Source: Phreatobacter sp.
Lineage (GTDB): Bacteria > Pseudomonadota > Alphaproteobacteria > Rhizobiales > Phreatobacteraceae
Length of the DNA: 64,000 nucleotides
Direction: 5' to 3'
Assembly (NCBI RefSeq): GCF_030691135.1
Contig: NZ_JAUYFA010000011.1
Span: 1-64,000 of the forward strand
Shown: piece by piece, positions 16,945 through 25,907 of the stretch
How the letters are laid out: the number at the start of each line of letters is the position of its first letter
How positions within the stretch are numbered: the stretch's first letter is position 1
The notes under the pieces: generated by a model
Told to the model about the DNA's origin: nothing
What the model saw: only the letters and a program-made list of their open reading frames with translations
The model's database searches: none
Translations under genes and position numbers: made by a program

Positions 16945-18081
16945 TCAGTAGCCGAGACTGGCGAAGAAGATGGCGAAGAGACCGTCCAGGACGATCACCA
17001 GGAAGATCGCCTTCACCACGGAGGCGGTGGTCTGCTGGCCGAGGCTCTCCGCCGAGCCCTTGACCCGCATGCCCTCGATACAGGCGACCAGGCCGATGAT
17101 CAGCGCCATGAACGGCGCCTTGATGAGCCCCACCCAGATATGGCGCTGGGACACCTCTTCCTGCATGCGCGTGAAGAAGATGTCGATCGGGATCTGGCCG
17201 TAGAACTGCGCCACCACGGCGCCGCCCATGATGGCCGAGAGGTTGCCGATGAAGGTGAGGATCGGCAAGCCGAGCACCAGGGCCATGAGGCGCGGCAGGA
17301 CGAGCACCTCGACCGGATTCAGGCCCATGACCCTCAGCGCGTCGATTTCCTCGCGCATCTTCATCGAGCCAATCTCGGCAGTGAAGGCCGAGCCGGTGCG
17401 CCCCGCCACCATGATCGAGACGATCAACACGCCGATCTCGCGCAGGGTCAGGATGGCGACGAGGTCGACGACATAGGTGTCGGCGCCGAAATCGCGGAAG
17501 AAGAAGATGCCCTGCTGGGCGATGATCCCGCCGATCAGGAAGGTGATGAGTGCCATGATGGGCACCGCCCGGAACGCGACCCGGTCCAGCTGGTTGACCA
17601 CGGCGGCAAGGCGGAAACGGCCGACACCGGTGAAGATCGACCCGACAGCGGCGACGACCTCGCCGAAGAAGGAGACCAGCGCCACGAGGTCGCGGCCAGC
17701 TTCGACCATCTGCTCACCGACCTTGTCGAGCCCCTGGACGATGACAGGCTTGGGCTTCGCCGGTGTCGGCGCCGGCTCGGCGAGGCCGTCGGCGATCTCG
17801 GCATAGATGGCGGCGCCGGCCTTCGACAGCCCTTCCCGCTGCACCGGGATTCCGCGCGCGCCGAAGGCCATCTCGATCCCTCGCACCAGCGTGCCGCCAA
17901 GGGTGTCGAGGCGCTGGACGGCGGTGAAGTCGAGCAACACGCTCTGCGGCGAACCGCCTTCCGCGATGAGGCTGGCGACCCTGGGCTCCATGTCGCCCGC
18001 GGTTTCGGCGGTCCAGGTGCCGCCGAGCGCAACCGTCAGGCGGCTGCCGTCAACTCTGCTCGCCAGTTGGGCTTCAGGCAC
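16945..18081 (-). CDS. mlaE: MlaE family ABC permease with N-terminal STAS domain
   Basis: About 378 residues. The first ~95 residues form a STAS-like domain (VDGSRLTVALGGTWTAETA, SVLLDFTAVQRLDTLGG), the role played by separate MlaB in E. coli. The rest is an MlaE permease: FLIGGIIAQQGIFFF, LREIGVLIVSIMVAGRTGSAFTAEIG, and EIDALRVMGLNPVEVLVLPR, the family's hallmark coupling region. Start chosen at GTG 18079-18081 because AGGAAG lies six bases upstream; an in-frame GTG at 18142-18144 would add 21 residues. First gene of the operon STAS-permease, ATPase, MCE protein, lipoprotein. Confidence 0.9.
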   Translation of the reverse strand: MPEAQLASRVDGSRLTVALGGTWTAETAGDMEPRVASLIAEGGSPQSVLLDFTAVQRLDTLGGTLVRGIEMAFGARGIPVQREGLSKAGAAIYAEIADGLAEPAPTPAKPKPVIVQGLDKVGEQMVEAGRDLVALVSFFGEVVAAVGSIFTGVGRFRLAAVVNQLDRVAFRAVPIMALITFLIGGIIAQQGIFFFRDFGADTYVVDLVAILTLREIGVLIVSIMVAGRTGSAFTAEIGSMKMREEIDALRVMGLNPVEVLVLPRLMALVLGLPILTFIGNLSAIMGGAVVAQFYGQIPIDIFFTRMQEEVSQRHIWVGLIKAPFMALIIGLVACIEGMRVKGSAESLGQQTTASVVKAIFLVIVLDGLFAIFFASLGY

Positions 18082-18225
18082 GAGGCTCTTCCTGCTCACG
18101 GCCGCGATTTTCGATAAGTCGCATGCGCTGGTCCGGCTTGGCACACGCGCAAGGTCTCTGCATAAAGGAGCCGTCCGGCGCCGTCGAGGTCGCCGCCCCT
18201 CTCATTCTCCGCTGCAGGCCGCCTC

Positions 18226-19284
18226 ATGGAACTCGCCAAGCCCTATCTCCTCTTCCTCGGGGACGTCCACGACCAGCTCGCCGCCAAGACGGCGCAGGGC
18301 ATCGTCGACTGGCGCCGCGACTGGTGTGTCGGCCAGGTGCGGCTGGACGGCTGCAAGGCCGATACCGGCCTGACGGACCTGTCGATCGCCCAGGGCGCCA
18401 AGGCCGGCGCCAAGACGCTGGTCGTCGGCGTGGTCAATGCCGGCGGCGTGCTGCCCGACCACTGGATCGCCAGCATCGTCGAGGCGATCGAGGCGGGCAT
18501 GGACATCGCCACCGGCCTGCACGCCAGGCTGTCCGACATTCCGAAGATCGCCGCGGCCGCCAAGAAGCACGGCCGCCGGCTTCACGACGTGCGCCATCCC
18601 AAGCAGACCTTTGCCACCGGCAAGGGCGGCCTGCGCTCGGGCAAGCGGCTGCTGACAGTCGGCACCGACTGTTCCGTTGGCAAGAAATACACGGCGCTGG
18701 CGATGGAGAAGGGCATGCGCGATCGCGGCTTCGACGCCGATTTCCGCGCCACGGGCCAGACCGGCATCTTCATCTCGGGTCGCGGCGTCGCCGTCGACGC
18801 GGTGGTCGCCGACTTCATCGCCGGTGCGGCCGAATGGCTGACGCCGGCTGCCGACCCCTTGCATTGGGACGTGGTCGAGGGCCAGGGATCGCTCTTCCAC
18901 CCCTCCTTCGCCGGCGTGACGCTCGGCCTCCTGCACGGCGCCCAGGCGGACGCCTTTCTGGTCTGCCATGAGCCGACGCGCCGGACCATGCGCGGCGTCC
19001 AGACGCCGCTTCCCTCCATCGACGAGGTGATCGAGCAGACGGTCAATCTCGGCCGCCTGACCAACCCGGCGATTATCTGCACCGGCCTGTCGATCAACAC
19101 CGAGCATCTCTCGGAGGAGCAGGCCTTCACCTATCTCGACCGGCTGTCGCGCGAGTACGAACTGCCGGCGACCGACCCGGTGCGTTTCGGCGTGGAGCCA
19201 CTGGTGGACGCGCTCGCCGAACTCTATGGCGAGCCCGAGCCGAAGCCGAAGAAGGCCAAGGCGGCCGCCCGCAAGGCGAACTGA
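18226..19284 (+). CDS. dgcN: DUF1611 family protein, D-glutamate N-acetyltransferase DgcN
   Basis: 352 residues of the DUF1611 family. A P-loop-like motif GTDCSVGKKYT lies at about residues 146-156, after an N-terminal domain with LGDVHDQLAAKTAQGIVDWR. In marine proteobacteria DgcN (DUF1611) and DgcA are reported to act together in D-glutamate catabolism: DgcN N-acetylates D-glutamate and DgcA epimerises the product. The enolase-superfamily gene follows 14 bp downstream, which supports this reading over a generic DUF1611 label. The C-terminus is Lys/Ala-rich. Start at 18226; the divergent mlaE-like gene starts about 145 bp upstream. Confidence 0.82.
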   Translation: MELAKPYLLFLGDVHDQLAAKTAQGIVDWRRDWCVGQVRLDGCKADTGLTDLSIAQGAKAGAKTLVVGVVNAGGVLPDHWIASIVEAIEAGMDIATGLHARLSDIPKIAAAAKKHGRRLHDVRHPKQTFATGKGGLRSGKRLLTVGTDCSVGKKYTALAMEKGMRDRGFDADFRATGQTGIFISGRGVAVDAVVADFIAGAAEWLTPAADPLHWDVVEGQGSLFHPSFAGVTLGLLHGAQADAFLVCHEPTRRTMRGVQTPLPSIDEVIEQTVNLGRLTNPAIICTGLSINTEHLSEEQAFTYLDRLSREYELPATDPVRFGVEPLVDALAELYGEPEPKPKKAKAAARKAN

Positions 19285-19298
19285 GGCCGGCAAGCATC

Positions 19299-20282
19299 AT
19301 GGCATCGCGTGAACTGACCGTCCGCACCGAACGCTGGCCGATCGCCGGCACCTTCACCATCTCGCGCGGCTCGCGTACGGAGGCGGTGGTGGTCGTCTGC
19401 GAGATCCGCGAGGGGGCAGCCATCGGCCGTGCCGAGTGCGTGCCCTATCCGCGCTACGGCGAGACGGTCGACGGCGTCGCCGCCGACATCGAGGCGATGG
19501 TCGACGCCCTCGACGACGGCCTCGACCGTCAGGGCCTCCTCACCGCCATGAAGCCGGGCGCGGCGCGCAACGCCGTGGACTGCGCGCTGTGGGATCTGGA
19601 GGCCAAGCTGGCAGGCAAGCGCGCCTGGGACATCGCCGGACTGCCGGCGCCTAAGCCGCTGACGACCGTCTATACGATCTCGCTGTCGTCGCCGGAGGAA
19701 ATGGCCGAGCAGGCGGCGCGGTGCGGTCGTCCGCACCTCAAGATCAAGCTCGGCGGCGAGAGCGACGCCGACCGCCTCGCCGCCATCAGGGCCGCGGTTC
19801 CCGACGCGACGCTGGTCATCGACGCCAATGAAGGGTGGACCCCGGCCAATCTGGAAGCCAACCTCGCAGTCTGCGAGCGCTTCCGCATCGCGCTGGTGGA
19901 ACAGCCCCTGCCCGCCTCCGACGACGAGGCGCTGCGGCACGTGCGCCATCCCATCCCGATCTGCGCCGACGAGAGCGTCCATGATCGTCCCTCGCTGGCC
20001 AAGCTCGCCGGCAAATACGATGCGATCAACGTCAAGCTCGACAAGACCGGCGGTCTGACGGAGGCCTTCCTGCTCGTCACCGAGGCGGAGAAGCTCGGCT
20101 TGAAGATCATGACGGGATGCATGCTCGGCACGTCGCTGTCGATGGCGCCGGCCATGCTGATCGCCCAGAGGTCCTTCCTAGTCGATCTCGACGGCCCGCT
20201 GCTGCTGCGCGAAGACAGACCGGAGGGCCTGCGCTACGAGGGGGCCATCGTCTATCCGCCGACGCCGTCGCTCTGGGGCTGA
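19299..20282 (+). CDS. dgcA: Enolase-superfamily N-acetyl-D-glutamate racemase/dipeptide epimerase, DgcA
   Basis: 327 residues with the full muconate-lactonizing-enzyme fold. The catalytic KxK is K148-I-K150 in HLKIKLGG, metal ligands are D175 (VIDANEGW), E201 (LVEQPLP) and D224 (ADESVHD), and the second base is K246 in INVKLDKTGG. This residue set is that of L-Ala-D/L-Glu dipeptide epimerases. Its position directly behind dgcN argues for the DgcA role, racemising N-acetyl-D-glutamate to the L form for further breakdown. Its last 31 bp overlap the end of the convergent MFS gene. Confidence 0.85.
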   Translation: MASRELTVRTERWPIAGTFTISRGSRTEAVVVVCEIREGAAIGRAECVPYPRYGETVDGVAADIEAMVDALDDGLDRQGLLTAMKPGAARNAVDCALWDLEAKLAGKRAWDIAGLPAPKPLTTVYTISLSSPEEMAEQAARCGRPHLKIKLGGESDADRLAAIRAAVPDATLVIDANEGWTPANLEANLAVCERFRIALVEQPLPASDDEALRHVRHPIPICADESVHDRPSLAKLAGKYDAINVKLDKTGGLTEAFLLVTEAEKLGLKIMTGCMLGTSLSMAPAMLIAQRSFLVDLDGPLLLREDRPEGLRYEGAIVYPPTPSLWG

Positions 20283-21454
20283 ACCGGGGCTGCCGGTCGC
20301 TGCACCGGCATGGCCCGGGCGATCAGCGTGACAACCAGACCGGCGGCGCAGAGCGCCCCCATGGCCAGATAGGCCGAGGCGCCGATGCGGGCATAGAGAT
20401 AGCCGGCGATCAGCGTCGCCAGCGCCATGGCCCCGCCGATGGCGACCGAGACGGTGCCCTGCCCGCTGGCGCGCTGGTGGGCGGGAAGGCGGGCGGCAAG
20501 ATAGGACATCGTGCCGAGGTGCACGAGGCCGAAGCCGGCGGCATGGAGGATCTGCAGCGGCCCGTTGATCCAGAGCGGCGGATCGAGCGCCATCAGGAGC
20601 CAGCGCAGCAGTCCCCCGGCGCCGCCGATCAGCAGGAAGGTCGTCGGCCGCCAGTCGCGGGTGAAGCGGGTCGCCACCCAGAACATGACGATTTCCGCGA
20701 GCACGGCGACGGCCCAGAGCACGCCGACGGTGAAGCCCGAATAGCCGAGCGACTTCCAGTGGATGGAGGCGAATGCGTAATAGACCGCGTGACTCGCCTG
20801 CAGCAGCGCCGCTGCGATCATGATCAGCACGAAGCGCCGGTTGAAGAAGCCCGGCCCGGACGGCGCCACCGAGCGGTCGCGGCGATCGTGCACCAGCATG
20901 ACCGAGGAGATCACCAGCGGGATCAGGCTCGCCCAGATCATCCAGACGATCCATTCGGGCGCGACCAGGGTCAGGAGCAGGCCGCCGACGATGTTGGTGA
21001 CCATGAAGGCGACGGAACCCCAGACGCGGATCCGACCGTAGTCGAGGGTGCGTTTGGCGACCCCGGCAAGGCCATAGGCGTCGACCAGCGGCACCAGCGG
21101 GCTCCAGACGAGACCGGTGATGACGACACCGATGAGGATCATGGTGAAGCTGTCGGCGAGGCCGACGCCGATGAAGGCCACGGCGGTGGCGCAGCAGCAG
21201 ATGACGATGGCGTAGGACAAGACCCCCGCCTTGTCGGCGAGATAGGTCACCACCGGTGTCGCGAAGAGGCGGATGAGCTGCCCCCCGGCCAGCACCATGC
21301 CGATCTGCGCATCGGCGAGGCCCTTGGTCTTCAGCCAGATCGGAAAGAAGGGCTGGTGGAGGCCGAAGCCGATGAAAAGGGCGGCGTAGAAAAACGCGAG
21401 CCGCGACGCAAAACGCTTTGAATCATCCGATTTTGCGGAAAGGTCATGGACCAT
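20252..21454 (-). CDS. MFS transporter, PPP/HcaT-like (3-phenylpropionate permease family)
   Basis: 400 residues with about twelve hydrophobic helices. The N-terminus ends its first helix with GLHQPFFPIWLKTKGL, a signature of the MFS_1_like/HcaT/LacY-like group. GMVLAGGQLIRLFATPVVTY and DYGRIRVWGSVAFMV are further typical segments. Substrate unknown. It overlaps the dgcA stop by 31 bp on the opposite strand, so it is not in the dgc operon. A role in uptake of the dgc substrate is possible but unsupported. Confidence 0.85.
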   Translation of the reverse strand: MVHDLSAKSDDSKRFASRLAFFYAALFIGFGLHQPFFPIWLKTKGLADAQIGMVLAGGQLIRLFATPVVTYLADKAGVLSYAIVICCCATAVAFIGVGLADSFTMILIGVVITGLVWSPLVPLVDAYGLAGVAKRTLDYGRIRVWGSVAFMVTNIVGGLLLTLVAPEWIVWMIWASLIPLVISSVMLVHDRRDRSVAPSGPGFFNRRFVLIMIAAALLQASHAVYYAFASIHWKSLGYSGFTVGVLWAVAVLAEIVMFWVATRFTRDWRPTTFLLIGGAGGLLRWLLMALDPPLWINGPLQILHAAGFGLVHLGTMSYLAARLPAHQRASGQGTVSVAIGGAMALATLIAGYLYARIGASAYLAMGALCAAGLVVTLIARAMPVQRPAAPVQPQSDGVGG

Positions 21455-21531
21455 TAAGATTTCATCGGAGAATCGTTTGCCGGTCCCTGTTCTAGACCGG
21501 GACGTTCCATCCTGCGAGAGCGGACTGACGG

Positions 21532-22524
21532 ATGACAGACAACATCACGCCCCCGTCACGGCTGGCGCCCGTGTCCCTCGCCGAGGCCGATTACCGGTCC
21601 ATCGAAGAGGCCGTCATGGAGACGGCGCGCGGCCGCTGGTTCCTCGCCGAATATGCCCGGCGCAACCGTCACGCCGATACGCTCGCCGTGCTCGACGCGA
21701 TCGGCAAGCTCGAGAGTGCCGTCGCCGTACCACGGGCGGCGCCCGACATTGACCGCGTCCGCATGGAGATCCGCGAGATGGCCCATGCCATCGCCCGCAC
21801 CAAGGCCGAGATCGCGGCGATCAAGCCCGAGGGCGTCGATGCCGGAACCGGACATTTCGAGGATGCTTCCGTCGAACTCGACGCCATCGTGCAGGCGACC
21901 GCCACGGCGACCGGCGACATTCTCAGCGCCGCCGAGACGATCCAGGAGATCGCCTGGACATTGCGCGAGATGGGTGCAGAGGGCGAGGTCTGCGACCTCA
22001 TCGACACCAAGACCACCGACATCTACACGGCATGCTCGTTCCAGGACATCACCGGACAGCGCACCCGCAAGGTGATCGGCGTCCTGCGCTTCCTCGAGGA
22101 CCGTATCGATTCGATGATGGCGATCTGGGGTGAAGGCCGGGCGCCGACCGGGCCGGCGCCGCGCCCGGTCTCTTCGGAAGAGGCCTCGCTGCTCAACGGG
22201 CCGGCAAAGCCCGGCGAGGGCCTTATCCAGTCCGACGTCGACATGATGCTGGATGACGGGCTCTTCGCCGATGCCGCCGCAACAGCTCCGGCTCCGGCTC
22301 CTCCCGCTCAGGTCACCCGGCCTGCCGCGGCCCGCGCTTCCGCCGAAGACGTCCCGCCGACGGCCCGGGCGACGGCGGCGGCAGCGCTGTCCACATCGGA
22401 TATGCCGCTGGCCGAGACCCCGCGAGCGCCGCGCGAGCCGGAAGCCCCGCTCGTGCCCGGCCTGCCGCGCATCGAGGACATCGAGAAGCTGAGCTTCATC
22501 GAGAAGGTGGCCCTGACGAGTTGA
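21532..22524 (+). CDS. CheZ-like protein phosphatase
   Basis: 330 residues. A long helical region leads to CSFQDITGQRTRKVI at about residues 165-179; the D and Q of QDxTGQ are the catalytic pair that hydrolyses phospho-CheY in CheZ. A Pro/Ala-rich linker follows, and the C-terminal IEKLSFIEKVALTS resembles the CheY-binding peptide of CheZ. No chemotaxis operon is present in the window, so the response regulator served is unknown. ATG at 21532 follows the divergent MFS start by 77 bp. A terminator follows immediately. Confidence 0.85.
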   Translation: MTDNITPPSRLAPVSLAEADYRSIEEAVMETARGRWFLAEYARRNRHADTLAVLDAIGKLESAVAVPRAAPDIDRVRMEIREMAHAIARTKAEIAAIKPEGVDAGTGHFEDASVELDAIVQATATATGDILSAAETIQEIAWTLREMGAEGEVCDLIDTKTTDIYTACSFQDITGQRTRKVIGVLRFLEDRIDSMMAIWGEGRAPTGPAPRPVSSEEASLLNGPAKPGEGLIQSDVDMMLDDGLFADAAATAPAPAPPAQVTRPAAARASAEDVPPTARATAAAALSTSDMPLAETPRAPREPEAPLVPGLPRIEDIEKLSFIEKVALTS

Positions 22525-22547
22525 GGCGGCTGCCGCGCCGCCTTTTT
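22524..22547 (+). terminator. Rho-independent terminator after the CheZ-like gene
   Basis: Stem AGGCGGC (22524-22530) pairs with GCCGCCT (22537-22543) around a 6-nt loop, followed by a T run. It overlaps the last base of the stop codon and separates the gene from the convergent dehydratase gene. Confidence 0.8.
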
Positions 22548-22557
22548 CCCCGCCGGC

Positions 22558-23532
22558 TCAGGCGATGAGTTCGGCGAACAGTGTGGGATCGATGTTGCCG
22601 CCTGAGACGATCGCGGCGACGACCTGTCCCTTGACGTCGATCCTGCCGGCGAGGAGGGCTGCCAGCGGCACGGCCCCCGACGGCTCGATGACGAGCTTCA
22701 GTTCGCGGAAGGCGAAGGCGACGGCCCGCCTGACCTCGTCCTCGGAAACGACCAGGCCGCCGGCGACGCGCGCCTTGTTGACGGCGAAGGTGAGTTCTCC
22801 GGGGGTCGCGGCCAGCAGCCCGTCGCAGAGCGAACCGGTTCGCCTGACATTCGCCACCCGCTCGCCACCGGCGAAAGAACGGGCGTGATCGTCGAAGCCC
22901 TCCGGCTCCACCGAATAGATCTTCGCAACCGGTGCCTTCTCGCTGACCGCCAGCGCGATGCCGGCGAGGAGACCGCCGCCGGAGCAGCAGACGAGCACGG
23001 TGTCCGGCGAGAGGTTCGCGGCGCCAAGATCCTCCATGATCTCGCGCCCGACCGTGCCCTGGCCCGCCATGATGTGAAAATCGTCATAGGGCGGCACCAC
23101 GATGGCGCCGCGGGCGCCGGCGATCTCACGCGCCATGGCCTCGCGGTCGTCCTTCTCGCGGTCGAAGAGCACGACCTCGGCGCCGGCCGCGGCGGTGCGC
23201 TCGCGCTTCAGGACCGGCGAATCCTTCGGCATCAGGATGGTGGCGCGGATGCCGAGCAGCTGGGCGGCGGTGGCGACGCCCTGGGCGTGGTTGCCGGAGG
23301 ACATGGCAACGACGCCGATGGCCTTGCGGTCCTCGGGAATGCGCGCGAGGCGGTTGTAGGCGCCGCGGAACTTGAACGAGCCAGTCCGCTGCAGCGCCTC
23401 GACCTTCAGGAAGATGCGCCCGCCGGTGATCGCGTCGAGCTCGTGCGCGGTGACGAGCGGGGTGCGGCGGGCGACACCGGCAATCAAGCGGGCGGCATCG
23501 GCGACGTCGGCGGCGGTGGGCAGCACGGGCAT
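22558..23532 (-). CDS. Threonine/serine dehydratase-like PLP enzyme (fold type II)
   Basis: 324 residues, without the C-terminal ACT-like regulatory domain of biosynthetic IlvA. The PLP lysine is K54 in GSFKFRGAYN, the phosphate-binding loops are SSGNHAQG and CCSGGGLLAG, and the C-terminal SGGNID contacts the cofactor ring. This size is typical of catabolic threonine dehydratase, serine racemase or threo-3-hydroxyaspartate dehydratase. Reaction: hydroxy-amino acid to keto acid plus ammonia. The start at 23530-23532 has GAGGGAA upstream. The gene stands alone between a terminator and a divergent glycosyltransferase. Confidence 0.9.
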   Translation of the reverse strand: MPVLPTAADVADAARLIAGVARRTPLVTAHELDAITGGRIFLKVEALQRTGSFKFRGAYNRLARIPEDRKAIGVVAMSSGNHAQGVATAAQLLGIRATILMPKDSPVLKRERTAAAGAEVVLFDREKDDREAMAREIAGARGAIVVPPYDDFHIMAGQGTVGREIMEDLGAANLSPDTVLVCCSGGGLLAGIALAVSEKAPVAKIYSVEPEGFDDHARSFAGGERVANVRRTGSLCDGLLAATPGELTFAVNKARVAGGLVVSEDEVRRAVAFAFRELKLVIEPSGAVPLAALLAGRIDVKGQVVAAIVSGGNIDPTLFAELIA

Positions 23533-23710
23533 GGCGGTTCCCTCGAAGTTCAGCGCCGCTTTATGCGGGAGGCTGCGGCCCCGGGGCAAGTCAGCCTTTG
23601 TCGGGCGATCGATAAAGCGTGGTGATGGGAGGTGATGCGGCGATCCATCCCGTCCGGCGGTCTCGCCTTCCAGCGGGACTGCCGCTAGACACGCAAACGG
23701 AGAGTTTCGC

Positions 23711-24907
23711 GTGACAGACGCCCCTGCCCGACTGATCCCGGCCGACGGCCCCGCCCACCGCCCGTTGCGCGTGCTCATCCTGATGAGCCGCACCGGCGGC
23801 GGCCACATCGCCAGTGCACGGGCGCTGGAGGCAGAGTTTCACGTCCAGCGGCCGGATTGCCGGGTCACCATCGTCGACCTTCTGACCGACCACGTCGTCT
23901 TTCCGTTCTCGCGCATGCCGGCGACCTATGATTCGGTCGTCAACCGCACGCCCCGCCTTTGGCACGCCATGTGGCGGCTGACGGCGGTGGCGCCGGTCGG
24001 GCGTTCGTCGGCCGCGGTTGTGCGTCGGCTGTCGCGCGCGCGGATCGAGGCGCTGTTGCGGACGAGCGAGCCCGACCTCGTGATCTCGGTCCACCCGCTG
24101 GTGAACCACCTGGTGCTCCCGGTGCTCGAGCGGGTGGCCCCGCGCATCCCATTCGTCACGGTGGTCACCGATCTCGGCGGCATCCATCCCCTTTGGCTGC
24201 ATCCGCGGAACGCCGCCGTCTATCTTCCCACCGAACGTGCGGTGGAACTGGCCGTCGCACGAGGCCTTCAGCGCGCGCGCCTGCACGCGCATGGCCTGCC
24301 GATCCGCGCCGATTTTGCCAAAGCCGCCGCCGAACGCGGCGACATTCGCCGTGCCTTCGGGCTCGACCCCGACCTGCCGGTCATTCTCGTCATGGGTGGT
24401 GGTGGCGGCATCGGCCCGATGGAGGCGATCGTCGCGGCAACGGCCAAGGCTCTGTCAGCTGCCGGCTCCGGCAGTCCGCCCGCACAGATCGTCATCGTCT
24501 GTGCCAGCAACACGGCGCTGCAGTCGCGGCTCACGGAGGCGACCTGGCCGGTGCCGGTGACGGCTCTCGGCTATGTCGACCGCATGAGTGACCTGATGGA
24601 GGCCTCGGACCTCCTCGTCACCAAGGCGGGACCCGGCACCATCGCCGAGGCGAGCGTCCGCGGTCTGCCGATGATCCTCTACGGGTTCATTCCGGGCCAG
24701 GAGGGCGCCAATGTCGACCATGTCGTCGATGCCGGCGCCGGCCTGTTCGAGCCCAGGGTCGCGGCCCTGGCGGACAGGGCGGCGCAGCTCGTCACCACCA
24801 ACCGGGACAGCCTCTCCTTGATGGCCGACCGGGCCAGGGCACTCGGGCGCGCCCGCGCCACCCACGACATCGTCGCCTCCATCCTCGGCGACGTCCTGGT
24901 GCACTGA
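23711..24907 (+). CDS. MGDG synthase/MurG-like glycosyltransferase (GT28)
   Basis: 398 residues. The N-terminal LRVLILMSRTGGGHIASARAL followed by DLLTDHVVFPF is the MGDG synthase domain that binds the lipid acceptor. The C-terminal half has VMGGGGGIGPMEAIV and SDLLVTKAGPGTIAEA, the nucleotide-sugar-binding GT28 part. Relatives in Agrobacterium and Mesorhizobium make glycosyl-diacylglycerols that replace phospholipids under phosphate limitation. A GTG start at 23711 with GGAG ten bases upstream fits. No pho box was identified. Acts at the inner membrane's cytoplasmic face. Confidence 0.87.
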   Translation: MTDAPARLIPADGPAHRPLRVLILMSRTGGGHIASARALEAEFHVQRPDCRVTIVDLLTDHVVFPFSRMPATYDSVVNRTPRLWHAMWRLTAVAPVGRSSAAVVRRLSRARIEALLRTSEPDLVISVHPLVNHLVLPVLERVAPRIPFVTVVTDLGGIHPLWLHPRNAAVYLPTERAVELAVARGLQRARLHAHGLPIRADFAKAAAERGDIRRAFGLDPDLPVILVMGGGGGIGPMEAIVAATAKALSAAGSGSPPAQIVIVCASNTALQSRLTEATWPVPVTALGYVDRMSDLMEASDLLVTKAGPGTIAEASVRGLPMILYGFIPGQEGANVDHVVDAGAGLFEPRVAALADRAAQLVTTNRDSLSLMADRARALGRARATHDIVASILGDVLVH

Positions 24908-24967
24908 CCCTTCGGGCTGTTCCCCGCGATCCCGGCCTCGCGGCCCCGCGGGGGACGAAGCGCTTCG

Positions 24968-25870
24968 TCAGCCGCCGACACCCTCGATCTGGCCGCGGCG
25001 GCGGGCGATCTCCGTGCCGACGTGGTCCATGAAAACGCGCACCCGCGCCGTGGAACGCAGGTCCGGATGGGTCAGGATCCAGAGGGCACCCGGGATGTCC
25101 GGGATCGGACCCGACAGCGGCACGAGATTGGGAAAGGTCCGGGCGATGAAGCAGGGCAGCAGCCCGATCCCCGCCCCTTCGGCGACGGCCTCGGCGAGCC
25201 CGAGCACCGTGTTGATGCGCCAACCGATGCGGTCCTCGCCGACATGCTGCACCAGCCAGCGCCCGGGCTTGAGCGAGGCGAGGTTGTCGCCGAGCCCGAT
25301 CCAGGCATGGGAGCGATAGTCGACGGGATCGAGCGTCGCGATCCCCAGGCTCTCGGCCGCGTAGATCGCCCAGGGAATCGCCGCGAGGCGGCGGCCGACC
25401 AGCGTTTCCGGCGGGTCGGCGGTGGCCCGGATGGCGACGTCGGCATCGCGCTTCGACAGGTTCAGGGACTGGTTGCCGACCACCACGTCGAGCGTGATTT
25501 CCGGATAGGCCTTGCGGAACGAGGCGAAGATCGGCGTCAGCAGGTGGACGACCAGCGTGTCGTTGGTGGTCACCCGCACCTCGCCCTGAGGCCGGAGATC
25601 CTGTCCGGTCAGGCGCCGCTCGAAGTCGATGATGTCCTCCGACATGCGCTCGGCGAGCCTGACCATCCCCTCGCCAGCGGCGGTGAGGGAATAGCCGGTG
25701 CGGCTGCGCTCGAAGAGCCGCGCGCCCAGCCGCTCCTCCATGGCACCGAGGCGGCGGAAGACGGTGGACTGGTTGACGGCGAGGAGTTCGGCGGCGCCCG
25801 CCAGCGAACGCGCCGACGAGACGGCGAGCACGGTGCGGTAGTCGTCCCAAGAGACCAGCGGCTGCGTCAT
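24968..25870 (-). CDS. LysR family transcriptional regulator
   Basis: 300 residues, the normal LTTR length. The winged HTH lies at residues ~8-65 (WDDYRTVLAV, LAGAAELLAVNQSTVFRRLGAMEERLG), followed by an effector-binding domain ending with FMDHVGTEIARRRGQ. It is closest in look to the small LysR group acting on a single divergent gene. It is divergent from the azoreductase gene with 143 bp between starts, and a LysR-type T-N11-A box lies there. Start chosen at MTQPLVSWDDY (25868-25870). Confidence 0.92.
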   Translation of the reverse strand: MTQPLVSWDDYRTVLAVSSARSLAGAAELLAVNQSTVFRRLGAMEERLGARLFERSRTGYSLTAAGEGMVRLAERMSEDIIDFERRLTGQDLRPQGEVRVTTNDTLVVHLLTPIFASFRKAYPEITLDVVVGNQSLNLSKRDADVAIRATADPPETLVGRRLAAIPWAIYAAESLGIATLDPVDYRSHAWIGLGDNLASLKPGRWLVQHVGEDRIGWRINTVLGLAEAVAEGAGIGLLPCFIARTFPNLVPLSGPIPDIPGALWILTHPDLRSTARVRVFMDHVGTEIARRRGQIEGVGG

Positions 25871-25889
25871 GACTGTCAAGGCTCCTGCT

Positions 25890-25907
25890 GCTTGCACGTA
25901 CGCAAGC
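25890..25907. promoter_or_regulatory. Putative LysR box between lysR and azoR
   Basis: GCTTGC (25890-25895) and GCAAGC (25902-25907) form a perfect inverted repeat around six bases. TTGC-N6-GCAA inside it contains the T-N11-A spacing that LysR regulators recognise. It sits 20 bp upstream of the regulator start and 107 bp before azoR. Confidence 0.55.
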
